Source: Gracilaria vermiculophylla (taxonomy: Eukaryota > Rhodophyta > Florideophyceae > Gracilariales > Gracilariaceae). Taken from it: a stretch of 64,000 nt of DNA. Shown here piece by piece: positions 1 through 12,335 of the stretch; the first letter of the stretch is position 1; each line of letters opens with the position of its first letter. The stretch is from positions 674,711 to 738,710 of the forward strand of contig JAHNZQ020003147.1 of assembly GCA_019155205.2 (NCBI GenBank), in the 5' to 3' direction. Below the pieces are notes generated by a model. The model was not told the origin of the DNA. It ran no database searches and was given only the letters and a program-made list of their open reading frames with translations. A program made the position numbers and the translations under genes.

Positions 1-424
1 CAGCACTCAGGATGTTTCCACTTGCATTAATGTCCACGAAAGCTTCTTTCTGAGCATCAGCAATACAATTGGTCGCGCAGCTCTCTCCTTTCTCTGGACA
101 GTCATTATCGTTGCTGCACAAGGGTTCGTCTTCTAATGTGTCTGAAACACAGACACAGTATTTGGCACTAGAGTCACATCTTTGGCTGGTGATGGCTGAC
201 AATATGCTTGTGACGTCGATGCCGTTGCTGACCGATAATCTGCTTGCGAAGTCAATGCCGGTGTTTGCGTCAATCGCATATGGGGTTATTTTGCGGCATT
301 CGCGAAGACCAGTGCACTGCGAATCGGTGCGACACGGCGCTAGAAAACCAGCGGCGGCGTGCGAGCGGGAGACCAGAACGGCGAACACAGCGGCGAAAAG
401 CAAAGTGGTTGCGAAAAACGTCAT
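1..424 (-). CDS. Secreted cysteine-rich protein (5' part; runs off the left window edge)
   Basis: An open frame starts at the ATG complementary to 422-424 and stays open to base 1, so the 3' part is missing. About 141 residues are visible. The first ~23 are a clear signal peptide (MTFFATTLLFAAVFAVLVSR, then Ala-rich), so the protein should enter the secretory pathway. The mature part has paired cysteines in a C-x5-C-x5-C style, with segments such as CRTDSQCTGLREC and CSNDNDCPEKGESC. These resemble small disulfide-rich repeats of secreted or cell-surface proteins. I recognise no catalytic domain. The 5' side (425 onward) is repeat-rich and gene-free. I am confident it is coding because of the signal peptide and the regular cysteine spacing; the function is unknown. 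Confidence 0.75.
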   Translation of the reverse strand, partial: MTFFATTLLFAAVFAVLVSRSHAAAGFLAPCRTDSQCTGLRECRKITPYAIDANTGIDFASRLSVSNGIDVTSILSAITSQRCDSSAKYCVCVSDTLEDEPLCSNDNDCPEKGESCATNCIADAQKEAFVDINASGNILSA

Positions 425-2734
425 TGTGAGAGCAGAAAGCTTGACGCATGAGCGGGGTGCACTACGACAAGCAGGGCACAGGATGGGTGGCCGCAGATGA
501 GCAGCACGATCTGTGCGCTGTTGTGCAGGGCAGGCGCCATTTCAGATGCAGCGAGAGGCCGCAGGGGTCACCGCCCGAGTGATGACCGGGGAGGCCGCCA
601 ATTCGCAAGTGGAGCACGACTCCAATGCGAGCAACGGTGCACGATCGCGGCGCGCACATAACTTGAAGGTGAATCAACAAAAATAGGCACGGTGTTGTCA
701 CAATTCAGTACGACTTCTACAGTTTTGCTCCCCATGAATCACAATCAGTTAATTACGGACGATAGAGCTTTGCAGATGCGCACCTACCCTACACGAGTAC
801 AAATTCACACTTTTGAACAAAACAACTCACGTTGCAGTTCAACATGTAATGCGTCGAAAAAATTTTAATGCGTCGTTTCAATCAAGACCTCCGTAGGCTC
901 GTTTTTCTTCCAAATCACGATTCCAAGAAGAACGAGCCGCAAGTAACTTTCTCTCACGGAGACATTTACAACCCGTTCCCTTCGTAACTTGGTGATAAGA
1001 TAGTTAAACATGCAGCTTTCAATAGTCTGCTTTCGTACAAATCATATGAGTACTTGAGTTAGAGCAGTTCGTCGAATGGAACTCAAACGCCGGAGTTCCA
1101 AATTTTGGCCAAGCCAAGACAGTGATAACAATTCAAACGTGTTTCTCTAGACCGCGGAGTCTGTACTGAACGCATTAAAACAAAGGATCAAAGACATTTT
1201 ATGCCTTGATAGCCCTGGAGATCTCAGTCGCCTTATTTAGCTTGCTCCGCGTAGGGATGCTCTATTGGAGGTTTTTGGCAGACTCACAAGCAGAGGCTCA
1301 ATATTGCTGCTTCTCGCGCTGCTAAAAATCGCGCTTTGAACTGTTCTTAAAATAAGTCGGTTGTAAAGTCGCCAGATGCAGCGAGCGATGGAGTGGAAAA
1401 GTAAGTCGACGGATCGTCCTTGGTTGATCTCAAAGCTTGAAGTAATAGATGTGTGACCGAGTTGTGTAAAGTAGCCTCATATACGCTCTGTGGGCGCTGA
1501 TTTTGTACTTTGTGGAAACGCGCCTGGTACACTCAATACATTAGAAGTATATACGTAAAAAGTGCCATTTGGAGCGCTACAGTGTTTCGCTTACTACGAC
1601 GTCTGTTTTCTGTTTTAGAAGCCAAAGCTTTGTTTACATAGAGCTAGTACACCCCGCTTTTATATGACATATCGAACGTCAAGCGTACTGCAGAAAAACG
1701 GAGATGAGGACGGCTTAACTTGCCAAGTTTGAATTCATAAAAAGTTTCCGACGCATCACATATTGAATTGTTATTCTGTTTACAGACATTGGCGGCGGAG
1801 TATGTAACAGATCAACTATTTGTGATGGTGGCCACAAAGCGCTGCTTCACGTCTATCATAAGACAAAGCATTCGAGACCATGTACATCTTATGAGACTCT
1901 GGTAGAAAAAGTTATACTGATATAACAATATCGTGTTGAGGAAGGTGGAGCACTGAGACTAATAATCATGGAATTTACATTTGTTGCTTTTGAACATTTC
2001 GAAACCATGAATTCTAATTTTTTCGAATGCTGTAAACAAGTACCGAGCCGTTGAACAGCTTTACACGTTTTCTGAGGGCTTCTCGATTATGGGATTCGGA
2101 GTTATGGTTTAAAAAACAAGTGTTTTTATATGGATCCTATGTAAATATGAATTGTTGGTTGAAAGATAAGAGACAGGCTTCTCCTTTCACCCTAAATATT
2201 TCATCTCCTCTCCCATTATTTGCATTAGTATTTCCTCTCCTCCTCTCCCACTACGTGTTCATGCCTCTCCTGGAATTTTCTCTCATTTACTCTCCTACAT
2301 CTATGAAATAATTGCGCTGCTGAAGTGTATATAAACTCTAGACTCATTGCAAGAAAAAGGCATCCAAATAAACAACTATCTCGTACACAAGGTGTACTGC
2401 CTACGTGAATTCTGTCCAAGGCGAATTGTGTCGTTCTATTCCATCTTTGTCTACCAATTCAGAGTAAAACTTATAAATTCTGGGACCAGCCTTCCTGCGT
2501 TACACTACTACTTCATACTTAAAGTAATCATACACTTTTGGCACAAGTAGACAATACTCAAAGCTGTATTTTTTACTTTTTTTGCAGGTATTCACGAACG
2601 AAACTGGTCATAATCTTTTGTTTGAGAGCGTTGTGCAAATTGCTCGCCGCGGAACACTTAATGAAAACTCTTATAGGAAAGATGGCCAAAGAGCGGATAG
2701 CTCATCAACCATAACATGAAGCTTCCAAGGTGTG
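425..2734. other. AT-rich intergenic stretch, no gene seen
   Basis: Only short open frames without recognisable domains occur here. Composition shifts to AT-rich beyond about 700. The first ~300 bases presumably contain the promoter of the secreted-protein gene that ends at 424. No RNA gene or intact mobile element was found. Confidence 0.5.
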
Positions 2735-3283
2735 GTACAGTAGTTCCTATGGTCGTATGGTGGTGTGGCTTTACGACGGAGAATTCCTAAGGAGGGCTCG
2801 TATTTCATTAGCTGAGCCACATCGCCCATACTTCGGCCCACATGCGCTACAGTGCCCTTGAGGAACGGTAGAGTTTAGATTTATTTTATTTACTTTGTGC
2901 AGGTAATTACTACAGTAGTGAGACATGCCGAGGCGAGCTCTTCGGGGGGTACTTAATCTGCCGGTTGCGTTTCACCTCTGGAGAAGTGCGCAAAGCACCA
3001 TTGAGTTTTCGTCTATTTTTCCGTTTGGAGACCCTTGTCGAACATCCTAAATTTTCTAAGCCGCTGATCCCCCGGTCGTCTTGTAGCAGCGCCTGTAGGA
3101 ACATTGTCCGCCCTGTGAGCCTCTTTCTGCGCTTGGTGCTTGCGCACCTCTTTTCAGAATTCTCCCGGTTCGTCACCTTGATTACCGGAAAACACTTTTA
3201 GAAACTCGCGCCTTTACGGTCATCATGAACTACTAATGGGCATTGTGGCCTACAACCTTAGAAGGAGAAGTGAAGATACTACA
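2735..3283 (+). repeat. Repeat X, copy 1 (~540 bp interspersed repeat)
   Basis: This stretch aligns over its length with 26833-27372 in the same orientation and with 8939-9505 and 24781-25332 in the opposite orientation. Shared landmarks are the start GTACAGT, the block 'cctaaggaggg', 'gtaattactacagtagtgagac' versus its relatives, 'cgcctgtagg.acattgtccgccc', and 'cggacgttgtg' near the far end. The ends are imperfectly inverted (TACAGT..GCTCCTACG versus TACTGTCAGCCCTCC). This suggests a TA-inserting MITE-like unit, but the family assignment is inferred. This is the most diverged copy together with copy 2. Confidence 0.75.
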
Positions 3284-4548
3284 ACTAGTCTTGCGACTTA
3301 GAAAGCAAGTCCCCTAACGGCATCATAAGAGTCGCAACAGAACAGTGTTGCCATTTTGCACCGATTGGAACCCAAAAATGAGACTCTTCTTTAAGATGAT
3401 TGGGAAGTGGAAGGAAATCACCCCCTATCTACTCCTATATGGGGCACTTGAAACCCTCAAAGGATAAATCCCTTACTGAACCCTCAATCAAAAGACTTCG
3501 ATGATGAACGCAGCAGGCGCAGCGCTCCCCATGTGGTGGCCGTCAGACTAGAGGACCCTTAAAGTCTCCTTCGAAATCCTGGCTCCTCTCTAAAGCGTTT
3601 CAGAAATCGTCTTAGGAGCTTGCACAATCGGATCTACGCAGAACCCCACGTGACACCCTTGAAGAAGGCCCACGTGGAGCTTGAAGAACCGCACACAGCA
3701 TTGCAGCCGCCATCTCAGGAGCTGCAGAGACGGGATCACCCGGAGAACAGCTCTCTCTTGGAGTCCCTGGCCCCGCGCCTTACGGATTGGCTCTCACAGG
3801 AGCTGGTCAAAAGAAGTTTTGCAGATTTTGGGGCATATTTCGCGGCGCGCTTCCACGCTCTTGTGGGGGAGGTCGCCAGAGAGAGTGCTCACCGTGCCGT
3901 GAATGCATTGCTTCATTCAGAATTCTTCCTAGGGGTGATCTCAGATGTTATTCGTGCGCAATTTTGTTCCTTAACTGCGCTGCTGCTCTCCACAGCGGAA
4001 TTTGGAAGTCATTCTTCCGTACAGGATAGGTTCACTCTACTAACACTTAAGGTGACCCAGGACAGAGAATGAAAGGATACTGCCGACTCCTGTACTGGAG
4101 GAGGAAAAGATACTGCCGTAGGAAGACTGAAATACCTCAGGAATACTTCTATGACCCGTGTGGACCTGTCTCTCTACAGAGGAGGACAGGATACCGGTCA
4201 CGAAGTACTCCACCGAAGGCAAGAAGGGCAAGATACTCCTCAGGTGAATCACAATAGCAGGGATATCGTCAGGAACCCAAACAACCTAGAGAAGACACGC
4301 CAACAGAAATAAAGGGAGAAAAACAGAAAGCGAGACATCGATTCGGAGAGAATCTCCGATTCTGGATTCGTGAACAGCTCCAGCTCGGAGGACAGTATGC
4401 CTCCTAAGGTGAGAAGCAGAAGAGTCCAGAAGGTCGTTTCGCTTAACGACCTCGTCGCCAAAGTGTCGGACTATGAAACCTACTGGTTGAATGATTGCTC
4501 CATTTCTTACGACGCGTCGGTCGCTAGCTTACGAAGATCCAGCGCCGG

Positions 4549-4896
4549 ATGGATATTCAAGTGAAAAAGCACTCCTTCTCAGATGAGAACCCTGTTTCGG
4601 TGTTGTATTTTCTAACAAGTTTCTGCTCGGCTAGAAATACCAATGGTGTCCATGAAGGTGCTGCCGTCTGGTGCTTTCAGTTCTACTTCACAGGTCAAGT
4701 GCACTCGCTGGGGGAGCTACGCCTCACGGGGGAGAGCGCCATTGTGGATGATCCTGGGACGGAAATCTGGACGACGTACCGCAAGGTGGTGAAAATTCTC
4801 CTTACAAGGTACGCAGCAGATGAGGGGATAGCCGGTGCTGATGCTGAAGTCACGTCCTATAGGCAGGGTACGGGAACGATCGAAACGGAGTTCTGA
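4549..4896 (+). pseudogene. Gag-like retrotransposon fragment
   Basis: The translated segment contains KKHSFSDENPVSVLYFLTSF, followed about 20 residues on by AAVWCFQFYFTGQ. This matches the pattern of retrotransposon Gag proteins (F-S/D-G/E-x-P-x2-V-x2-F-L, then a later W-x2-F). It is a single short frame without a capsid C-terminus or zinc knuckle. Its position upstream of the integrase at 6023 supports a Ty3/gypsy gag. The assignment rests on motif shape only. Confidence 0.45.
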
Positions 4897-5554
4897 CAGA
4901 AGCTGTGAACAAAGGCGTTAAGGTGCAAGGAACTTGTACTCCGGATGGCTGCTTAAGTCGTCGTTTGTTTAGGAACTTATTTCCTTGATCTGCGCCGGGG
5001 TGCAGGGTCACTTGACGACGCACCTGAACACCACCTATATGGAGTTAGGACGTTTTGCAGAGTCATATGCGGATACTTACCGTGTCCCTCGCTGCAACCA
5101 AGTTACATTTTCGGATACCGTAACGGCCCTAAGGAACCGTCAGGCATCTGCCCTGACTTTGCACTGTGGCACCCTGGAGGAGGTGGGAGAGCTCTAGCTC
5201 GACGGAGACCAAGGGGCCCATGCTTTCACATACGCCTCATCTAAGGGGCCCCGTCCAGGACGAGAACATCCTCATCCACAACCTCATGACCTTTGGAAGG
5301 ATCTTTCAGGACTGTCCGATTTGCAAACCCTCGGAGCTACCCACCGCCTTGCAGGATTTGCTTGTCTCGAGAGCCGGTACATTGTGCTACTCTCACCCCG
5401 GCAATAACTCCAGCTATTCTGCAGGAACAGGAGAAGAATTTCCAGAATCTGAACGACACACCAACGGAGAACGGAAGTTATCGAACCGCGTTTCACAATA
5501 TCCACTCCTCTCAATGAAACTACGGTTACCGCGCTCCAGTTGCATTGCAGCCTG

Positions 5555-5863
5555 TTGATAATTCAAATTTTGAACTGTACGCCCTTAGTCACAAGAAAGT
5601 ATAATGCATATAGCTCATCTGTTTTCCAACAGGTTATGGGCCCAGCTGAACGCTAGGACCCTGGGTTTGTCTCCCAGAAGTGACCGGAGCCAGAGAAATT
5701 GTACAGTTGTACAGCAGTAGTAAGCATTGGTTACTGTAAGCTCGAGGTTTCGTTTTGTAAGGAAGTACAGGGCAAGGGAGCGTGTTGATAGTTCAAAAAG
5801 TGAACTGTACGCTCTCTGTCACAAAAGAGCATAGCGCGCATAGCTCATATGTTTTCCAACACC
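5555..5863 (+). repeat. Pair of ~79-bp direct repeats inside the gypsy remnant
   Basis: 5555-5633 and 5784-5863 share most bases: both run from 'gttgata.ttcaaa' through 'tgaactgtacgc' and 'catagctcat.tgttttccaaca'. They are about 230 bp apart, in the region where reverse transcriptase would be expected. They may mark a deletion or a small secondary insertion. Confidence 0.7.
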
Positions 5864-6022
5864 TCGGACTTCAGTTCTAAAGTCAGAGGACTACTTCTAG
5901 TGCAGAACGCAAGGCAGCATGCCTCTCAAGATTTTTGAGAAAGCCCATTTATGAGTACGAGAGGGATCCATTTTGACTTCAACCATGAGACGTACCTGGT
6001 GCACAAATTTCCTTTCGATTAG

Positions 6023-6662
6023 GTGCTTTTAAAGGTAGTCTGCGAATCGTTTTGCCAACAGATATTGCATCCAACAGGTGTTATCATGCTCTCGAGCCAT
6101 CCATATAGTTTACGGATGTACTTAAACCTTATTCAAGTGATCTACCGTCCTAAGTTGGCACGTGATCTTTCCTTTTTTGTGGGGAACTGCTCGTGTTGTT
6201 TTGAGACCAGATATAGGGAGCAAAACCGTGGGAAGTACTTAGAGTTGTCTCCTTCTCCGCGCCCATTGAAACTCATCGCTAGTGACCTGTGCAGTCCGTT
6301 ACCTAAGAATTCCCAATAACCATACACACATGAAAGTACTCGTGGACTGGTTTTCCGCCGAAGTAACCTGAGCCGTCTCACTGAACAGCACAGCCTCGAC
6401 AGTGCTAGCGGGAGCATCCCTCACCAACTGTGTATACCCATATGAAGCACATCTGTACCTTCTCACGGACCACGGATCCAGCTTGCCCTCAAAGTACTTT
6501 GAATCATTTTATGTCCTGTTGGTTTCAGAGCATTACTTCACTACTGTCCATCATCCCCAGACAAGAAGGCAAAACGAAAGATTTAAAAGACGATTCCAGA
6601 CCAGGCTTCCATATTTTGTAGTGGAACAACAAATCTCTTGGATGAATCTCGCTCAGCCATAA
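6023..6662 (+). pseudogene. Ty3/gypsy integrase, broken
   Basis: Two consecutive frames make a recognisable integrase. The first (6023-6319) has a zinc-binding His/His region, then CSCC, and ends with the core start 'LIASDLCSPLP', containing the first catalytic Asp. The second (6402-6662) holds LTDHGSSLPSKYFESFY with the second Asp and HPQTRRQNERF with the catalytic Glu. Stops and a frame change separate the two. The order and motifs are typical of Ty3/gypsy integrases. It cannot produce an active enzyme as it stands. Confidence 0.8.
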
Positions 6663-7600
6663 ACATATGCCTACAACATATCGGTGTACATGTTCACAGA
6701 TATGACACAGTTTGATTTTTTTTTTGGCTTGTCATTCTCATTAGATATTTTTGACCATTGGCTCTACGAATCAAAAGGCGGCAGGAACTCAAACATCGGC
6801 ACCGGTGAGAAAATTTTTTTACATCGCTTATTAGAGATTTTTAAAGTTGCTAACGGATAGATAACGAAGATCGGACAGATATACAAACCAGATCACAAAC
6901 ATCAGGTGAAGCGCACAATCCAATTGGAACCGGGATACTACGCTTTTTGGGAATGTGCCTCCGACTAATGCTAGAGCATTTCCAGCAGAAGATCGGGATA
7001 CCTATTTAGAAGATAAAATGAGGAAATCAAAGTTACCGCCAAAGTCAAATGGCCCGTTGGAACCTCGCGGTATCATGGAGCCACAGTAGCCATCGGGGGA
7101 AGTGATATCCTCCGTATCATATCCGTTGATCGAGTGTAAACGAATTCTCGTTGCGCATTGGTGTCCGTCACGTCCCAAAACGCTTCGGCATAAAATGACT
7201 GTAAGGAAGACCAATCAGACTTTTCGGAACATGAAAACACTCCCCAATTGGAGCTGTAAACTGTTTCAGAAGGTAATGAAACCATCGTGCGGTAAGATTA
7301 CACATCCAATGAGGTCCACTACCGTGTAGAATGGGACGTATGATTTGTTCAGGTACACTTAAGACCCTCCGCAGCATATTCCCCACAACGTCCTACTCAG
7401 GTATTGGCGTCGTCGTTACCAACACCCTCTAGTTGGAGCATTTTGTGTCCCTATGGAACAGCCACGCTTAGCAGGAGGGAGGGGATAATGCTCGCGAGTG
7501 GCATCGCAACGATTAGAAGAAAAACTAGAAGACGAGACTGGAAAGAAGAAAAGAGTTAAACGGAAAGGAGTGAAGAATGTAATACCGAGGGAGGAAGAAG

Positions 7601-8938
7601 AATACAAAGAAGATTTACTTGTAGGAACGCAAAAAGATGAAGAAACGAGTTTGTAACGAAGTTAAAAAACTTGGAAATGGGTGGTACGCCATGGCCACCG
7701 AGCCGCCGACCCACCAGAAAAGTCACTGACACCGTGACCTCGACAAAGTACCGTAGTAGGGGTCGGTCCCAGAAGTTGCGCGGACGTCATGTGTTTTTGC
7801 GAAGCGTACATGCCCGCTGGCTTTTCCAAGGAACCTAAAGATATCCAATTTGCGGAGTGATGCACATACGCCGCACCAAGTGGATTGGTTTTATACCCGA
7901 AGAAGAGACCGATATGAACAGTGGCATCGAACGAAGTCGCGGAATCTGAAAGGATCGGGTTGTATTTGGCACGCAGACTCATTTGCTGATTGTTACCTTT
8001 CAGGCCCGTGAGTACACACAGATGCTCAGTAATCATATGGTGAGCATGTAAATGTTACAAGTCCCGTTTATTACGAACTACTGCGTTTGTAACAGCCAAA
8101 CGTGACAGCTGAGGAAGATGATTTGTATGATTTTCCCTCACGGAGACTGCAATCACAGATCCGAAACAATTTATAAAAAACTGGAACAAATCTTGATAAG
8201 GACGACGCAGAGCCTCGTCGATAGCCGACTTGTCGTATACTTCTCAAAATGCGAATGAGCAATTCACCAATTTTGTGACATCTGCCGGAATACTGCGCCT
8301 ACCCACAGAGGTCACCAAGAGGTAGTGAGATTGGGATCACGCCCAACTGCTCTAAAGAAAGTAGTTGCTTGGTAAAGGTACGCTCGTTGGTAGAATAGGA
8401 GCCACAGGAACCAAAGGCACAACCCCCGCGAGGTCGAGCAGTCTCAAAGACAAAGACATCATTGGAAGCTCGACCACGGTTGCTTGATCATCGTTGCCCT
8501 AAACCAAATGGCCGCTAATCTGATGGTCTAATTTTGGAGCAAACGACTTCGCTTTGTGGTTCCATATCGGGTTCTCTTCGCCAATTTCCACTCGTCGGAT
8601 GTGACGAAGGAAGTCGTCACTTCCAGCATGGCCTCAAGTTCTGCGGCCGATTTTGGACTGTCCGCGACTAGTTTCGAATTGCGGAGCTACTCGCGGATCA
8701 GGGAGATCACATGGGTGGGAAGACGGAATATGAGATCACCTGTAGAAAAAGCTCAAGTCATAAATAGCTCTTCTGCTCACTTTGCGGGGCACATCACTCC
8801 CTCGCACGTGAAATGTAGAACAAACGGAATGACCATAAGGTGATATTCAGCAATGGAAAAGAACCAGAGCATTGCTGCTAATGGACTGCCTCGCCAGATA
8901 TAACAGCTGCAATAGGCCAACACCGGAGGGGTAGGTGT
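7601..8938. other. Decayed repeat-derived DNA, no intact gene
   Basis: Short frames on both strands (for example 7662-8036 minus and 8556-8843 plus) show no domain I can name. The stretch lies between the gypsy remnant and repeat X copy 2 and is most simply more of the same degraded element. Confidence 0.45.
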
Positions 8939-9505
8939 GGTACCGTCAGTTCTCCTTTTGAAGTGGCAGCGCACAACGTCCGTTAGGAGTTTTTCTTTAC
9001 TATAAAGGCGCGAGTTCCTAAACGTCGTCTTCGAAAATCGCTGTCACCAGCCGGCGGAATCCTGAAAGGGGATCTGCAAACACCAAGCGGAGAAGAGGGT
9101 TAACTGGGCGGACAATAATTTTACAGACGCTGCTATTAGGTGAACTGGGGATCGGCTGCTTAAAGCCCCTAGGATGTTCGCCGAGAGTCTCCAGCCGGAA
9201 TAAGTAGATGAAGACTCAAGGGGGCTTGATTTACTTCCCCAGAGAAGGAGCTCGACCGGCAGATTACATACCACTCAGGGAGCCCGCCTCGGCAGGTCTC
9301 ACTACTGTAGTAACTACTGGTCCTAATTAACAAGAATAAATATAAATTCTACCGTTTTTCAAGGATACTGTAGCAACTGTGGGCAAAATAATGCAGCACC
9401 TGGCTCAGTTATATATATACGAACCATTCTCAAGAATTTCCCGTCGTAAACTTACATGACAATATGTAATTCGAGCCAACGTGTGTGAGTCTTGCACTGG
9501 TATTC
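8939..9505 (-). repeat. Repeat X, copy 2 (inverted relative to copy 1)
   Basis: It starts 'ggtaccgtcagttctcc' and carries the shared blocks 'gcacaacgtccgttaggag', 'ggggatctgcaaacaccaagcgg', 'agtagatgaagactcaaggg' and 'cgcctcggcaggtctcact'. The last ~100 bp are eroded, so the right boundary is approximate. With copy 1 it forms a 6.8-kb inverted pair around the gypsy remnant. Confidence 0.75.
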
Positions 9506-10188
9506 TATATTTTGCTGACATCACTGATCTTGAAACGTTCCACTTGTGTTTTCTAACCGGTTAGCCCATTTCTTTTGGAATTTGGGTGCATACAGCCATA
9601 TTTGTGCTGCTCTTGTCATCCGTGGTACCGGCTAAAATGTCCTTCTTGGGTTAGAGGCTCTTTTGCTGTTTTGCATAGCAGCCCGCTCGAATTCGTTAAA
9701 TGGTCTTGCTAATGCCAATCAATGTGCTTCACTTCCACAAAACAATCTATTATTTCACGGTCCGCTTATGAAAGCGAATATATTCTGGTTCATAACGCCG
9801 TTAATGCATTTCTTTGGATCCATTCTCCTTTTTATATCTCCTTTTTTACGCTCTCCTATTTTCTTGCCCATTAGCAAAGTGGGGCTCCAACTCTCGAGCA
9901 AACTACCAGTTCTGAAACGCAAAAGTATAAATAGTCTGGATATCATATTTTTCGTAGAAACATTAAACAGAAGTAAATTTAACTTGGTCACTTTGGATCG
10001 TCTAAAACATTGCTTGACTTACCCACCAAATATTTACCTCGAGTTGACTTCGATTACCTTTTAAGCGCTTTTTGCGTCAGGAAACATTTTGATTCGAAGG
10101 TCCAACCTCATCACGGCAACAGGGAGATTGCTAGGGCTTAGCTTCACTGTCGGACAGTCATGGTCTTCTCCAAACGAACACTCTGTGG
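9506..10188. other. AT-rich spacer, no recognised feature
   Basis: A 133-codon open frame (9663-10064) and its antisense partner look like low-complexity AT-rich sequence and resemble no family I know. Nothing else is supported before the left LTR of copia A. Confidence 0.4.
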
Positions 10189-10491
10189 TGAACAGTGAGT
10201 TTGAGGAAAAAGGAAAATGATTCTTGGCAAATCTTCTCAGACGTAGTGCTGAGATCTTTTACTCAACAAGTGATAATTGTTTTGGTTCTGATGATGTTTC
10301 TAAACAATTGCAACTTGCTCCTTATATAGGCATAGCCTTGCAGGTATGATAGTGTGGTGTGATGCGGTATGGTAGAGATATGATAAGTTCATAAGTTTAA
10401 TGTAGAAATTCTATAAAATTTCACACTGTGTGATTGCCAGTTTTCACAAGGATTGGCGTATCGGCTTCCTTAGTCGACGCGGCAATTTACA
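10189..10491 (-). repeat. Left (3') LTR of copia A
   Basis: Aligned end to end with 16569-16875. It starts TGAACAGTGAGTTTGAGG, contains 'gattcttggcaaatcttctcagacgt' and 'gttttggttctgatgatg' style blocks, and ends TTTACA. It differs by scattered substitutions and small indels, so the insertion is not recent. Confidence 0.9.
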
Positions 10492-10629
10492 ATTCCCCTG
10501 AAGCCGATAAGCGATGAATCTGGTTCAATATAGATTTGTGAGTCGTAGTAGAAAGCTGCTTCGTCAACATGTCGCCAATTGATTTGCTGTTGATATGTAC
10601 GTCATTTAGAGCAAACCATTAGTGTACAT

Positions 10630-11896
10630 TTGACGAGCGAAACGGGAGCAAATATCGATATGCTTTGTCTTAAGCCCTTTCTACTCATGTACAGGACATG
10701 TTTCATTCACTCTGAAGTATCCTGGATCCTGGGGATTCCCCATTTCTTAGGACAACTGTTGTCCTGTCCAAAATACCACGCATTTTGGGGTCGCTTCAAA
10801 GCGACTCCAACACAAGACCCAAGCTTTGCAACGGCTTTCATCACCATACATAAGGACTTTAAACGCCGTAGACGTATTGCCGCAGCAGATGTCGCTGTAC
10901 TTGTGACTCAAGAAGACAACTCTGATATTAGCATAGTTCAAAGCTTGCTGTGTTTGCACTCTGCACCTGTTATGATCCTCACATCTTGCGATGAACGCCG
11001 TGGAACACCCGGAAGGGTATGGCATCGAAGCAGAACCTCTCTAACCTGGTTCTTTGACTTTGCAGTCAAAAGAAATTTCATGGGCTCCGCGTCCTGGAAA
11101 AGTCTTTTTCGAATCACGTATCTCTTGTTTCAATAATTGTCGCAAGGATTACGGGCCATCATAGAGGCAAGCGATTCAAAGTTTGGTAAAGCTCTGCCAA
11201 GAGAAATCAAAGTAGCAGCTTTTCTGCTGTACGATGGCGGATGTACATGCGAAAAGGCTGCGACACATCTCGAAATCGGCACGAGCACAGTTTCTGCAGT
11301 CGTGAAGACAATATAAAAAGGAAATAACTCAAAAGTACAAAGACGCTGTGCGCTTTTCAACCAAAGAGCAAGATATAGCTCTTGCAATGAATGGACTTGA
11401 AATGCTGAGCGGTCTACCCTACTACGTCGGCGCAATTGATGGCACATATATCAAATGGCCATGTTGCCCTGAAGAACAATAGTATGAATACCCATGCTAC
11501 AAAGAGTATCCAAGCGTAGTACTGTCTGCGGTGGTTACTGCTAATGGGAGGTTTACTTACGTCGATATTGGAATGCTTGGGGTTCTTGGTTACTCTTCAG
11601 TATTCGAGCAATCTACATTAAAGAAGAATATTGATAATTGAACATGGATGGGGGACGACATACCAGACTTGGCTTTCGCAAACATCTCTGTTCGTTCATA
11701 CTCAATAGGAGATTGCGCCTTTCAGCTCACCAAACGTATGATGAAGAGCTGTACCGAACGTGAGAAAAACGCCAACCCGGTATTGCGGACGTGGGATAAA
11801 GTGGAAAGCACGACAAAAAAGCCAGTAGAATGCGCATTCGGAATGCTCAAACACGGCTTCTGTGTTCTGAAAGATTGGAATTCGCCTGCAACATGA
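10630..11896 (+). pseudogene. PIF/Harbinger transposase (DDE_Tnp_4 family), broken, inside copia A
   Basis: The + strand frames from about 11140 to 11896 carry the family hallmarks: GAIDGTYIKWP (first Asp) followed by a Tyr-rich loop, a VDIGMLG segment in place of the second-Asp region, an IGDCAF motif, and VECAFGMLKHGF with the catalytic Glu. The frame is interrupted by several stop codons. The 5' portion from 10630 is open but less diagnostic. It is antisense to the surrounding copia element, consistent with an independent insertion. TIRs were not resolved. Confidence 0.75.
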
Positions 11897-12335
11897 CGAC
11901 GATATCGTCATATTTATATTCGTATGGTTCGTTCTACATAACTGGAGCATTGACAATGGCAACGACTAGGAGTTTTATTTAACACCTGACGAAGACGAAG
12001 ATCAAAATCTTGTTGTCACTGCGGAGGTGAGTGCATGAAAGAGACAATGGAATGTATTATTATACAATAAAACCAACAGCTGTAGTGCAGAATAGCATGC
12101 ATCAGAACTTATGAACAAAAATTTCCAGAACTGTCCTCGTCTTCTCGTGTTCTTCGTTACTTTTTTGAATCTCTGATATCAAAGTCTCAGTTGCCTGTCC
12201 TTGCGCTTTTATGAACTCGAACATTAAAGAATCTCGAGAGAGCTTCACGCGCTCACGAATGCTTAATGCTGGTAATTCCGGGGCACTAGCACCATCATCA
12301 GTCGAATACTGCGCTGGTGGATCGTAGCCTGCCCT

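Larger units (their letters stand above)
3600..7600 (+). mobile_element. Degenerate Ty3/gypsy LTR retrotransposon remnant
   Basis: The + strand carries broken reading frames in gag-then-integrase order: a gag-like segment near 4549-4896, then the integrase zinc-binding and core domains at 6023-6662. I found no recognisable reverse transcriptase between them, so part of pol is deleted or eroded. No direct LTR pair was found; the boundaries given are only those of recognisable or ORF-bearing sequence. The remnant lies between inverted repeat-X copies 1 and 2. It is clearly non-autonomous now. Confidence 0.65.

Noticed and set aside
7267..7500. Chromodomain after the gypsy integrase
   Set aside because: A few suggestive residues (HYRVEWDV) but no full chromodomain could be followed through stops.
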